A stretch of 6,200 nucleotides of DNA from CAZLLV01 sp964560325 (lineage in GTDB: Bacteria; Acidobacteriota; Thermoanaerobaculia; Multivoradales; DATKCC01), in NCBI GenBank assembly GCA_964560325.1, contig CAZLLV010000551.1:1-6200 (forward strand), in the 5' to 3' direction. Made by a program: the position numbers and the translations under genes. Positions within the stretch are counted from its first letter, which is position 1. The number at the start of each line of letters is the position of its first letter. The notes under the pieces were generated by a model that searched no databases, was not told where the DNA came from, and saw only the letters and a program-made list of their open reading frames with translations. Shown here piece after piece: positions 5,906 to 6,200 of this stretch.

Positions 5906-6200
5906 GTCGTGTGCACCCGGCCGGCGGCCGGCTCGGCCGGCTCCGGTGCGGCGCCGGTGCCGCCGCCGAACGCCTCCTCGGCCGCCGCGGCGAGCCGCCG
6001 CACGATCTCGCCGGCCGGCTCGATCGCGTCGACCCCCGCCACGCTCTTGCCCGCCTGCCAGTAGTCCTTGCTCCCCGTCTCGTCGAGCGAGGCGCGCTTG
6101 AGCTGCCAGATCGCCTTGAGCGCGTAGAACGAACGCATCCAGTGCTTCGTCCGCTGGCCGCGCAGCATCCAGCGGGCGAAGGGCCCCGCCTTCGTCCCCA
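5902..6200 (-). CDS. Probable nitronate monooxygenase, C-terminal end (5' part outside window)
   Basis: The last 98 residues are visible and the frame is open to the window edge. The segment KDYWQAGKSVAGVDAIEPAG followed by EIVRRL resembles the C-terminal end of nitronate monooxygenase / 2-nitropropane dioxygenase family proteins, in which a W/Y-x-A-G-(Q/K)-(S/G) turn is followed by a helix. These are FMN-dependent TIM-barrel enzymes that oxidise alkyl nitronates, and relatives include FabK-type enoyl reductases. The FMN-binding core and catalytic His lie outside the window, so family membership rests on the tail alone. The tail ends in an Ala/Gly/Pro-rich stretch with no clear fold. Its TGA stop overlaps the crcB GTG by four bases, so the two genes are probably translated from one message. 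Confidence 0.65.
   Translation of the reverse strand, partial: GTKAGPFARWMLRGQRTKHWMRSFYALKAIWQLKRASLDETGSKDYWQAGKSVAGVDAIEPAGEIVRRLAAAAEEAFGGGTGAAPEPAEPAAGRVHTT

Overview
The window is very GC-rich (third codon positions almost all G or C) and densely packed. It has nine protein-coding genes, two of them cut by the window edges. I see no RNA genes, insertion sequences or CRISPR arrays. The left-hand gene ends in an IPTL-CTERM-type sorting tail, which is known from exosortase-bearing Gram-negative bacteria. That tail and the base composition point to a high-GC Gram-negative bacterium. Acidobacteriota of the Thermoanaerobaculia type would fit, but this is inference and I cannot fix the phylum.

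Layout. (1) 1-1638, plus strand: the 3' part of a secreted, surface-anchored protein built from four repeats of about 125 residues, ending in the sorting tail. (2) 4296-1645, minus strand: a compact three-gene unit with gaps of 13 and 50 bp. In transcription order it holds an RMD1/DUF155-like protein with a C-terminal membrane segment, a ferritin-like protein with di-iron ligands, and a 3-hydroxyacyl(butyryl)-CoA dehydrogenase. (3) 4297-4380: a divergent intergenic region with a good sigma70-like promoter whose -10 box sits inside a perfect inverted repeat. (4) 4381-5099, plus strand: a type II toxin-antitoxin pair, a Phd/YefM-type antitoxin and a PIN-domain VapC toxin, overlapping by GTGA. 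(5) 6200-5104, minus strand: the C-terminal end of a probable nitronate monooxygenase, overlapping by GTGA with a CrcB/FluC fluoride channel, then after 73 bp a small membrane protein.

How they fit together. The toxin-antitoxin pair is the only plus-strand unit between two minus-strand units, and it carries its own promoter and probable operator, so it looks like a self-contained cassette. The dehydrogenase is a fatty-acid or acyl-CoA (or butanoate/phenylacetate) pathway enzyme. Why it shares a unit with a di-iron ferritin-like protein and a DUF155-like protein is unclear. Most of the window is conventional. The points most worth a second look are the vapBC promoter/operator, the nearly identical 59-bp segments in the repeat protein, the co-transcribed ferritin-like gene of unknown role, and a stem-loop at the 6-bp convergent junction at 1638/1645. 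I found no convincing evidence of a wholly new system.
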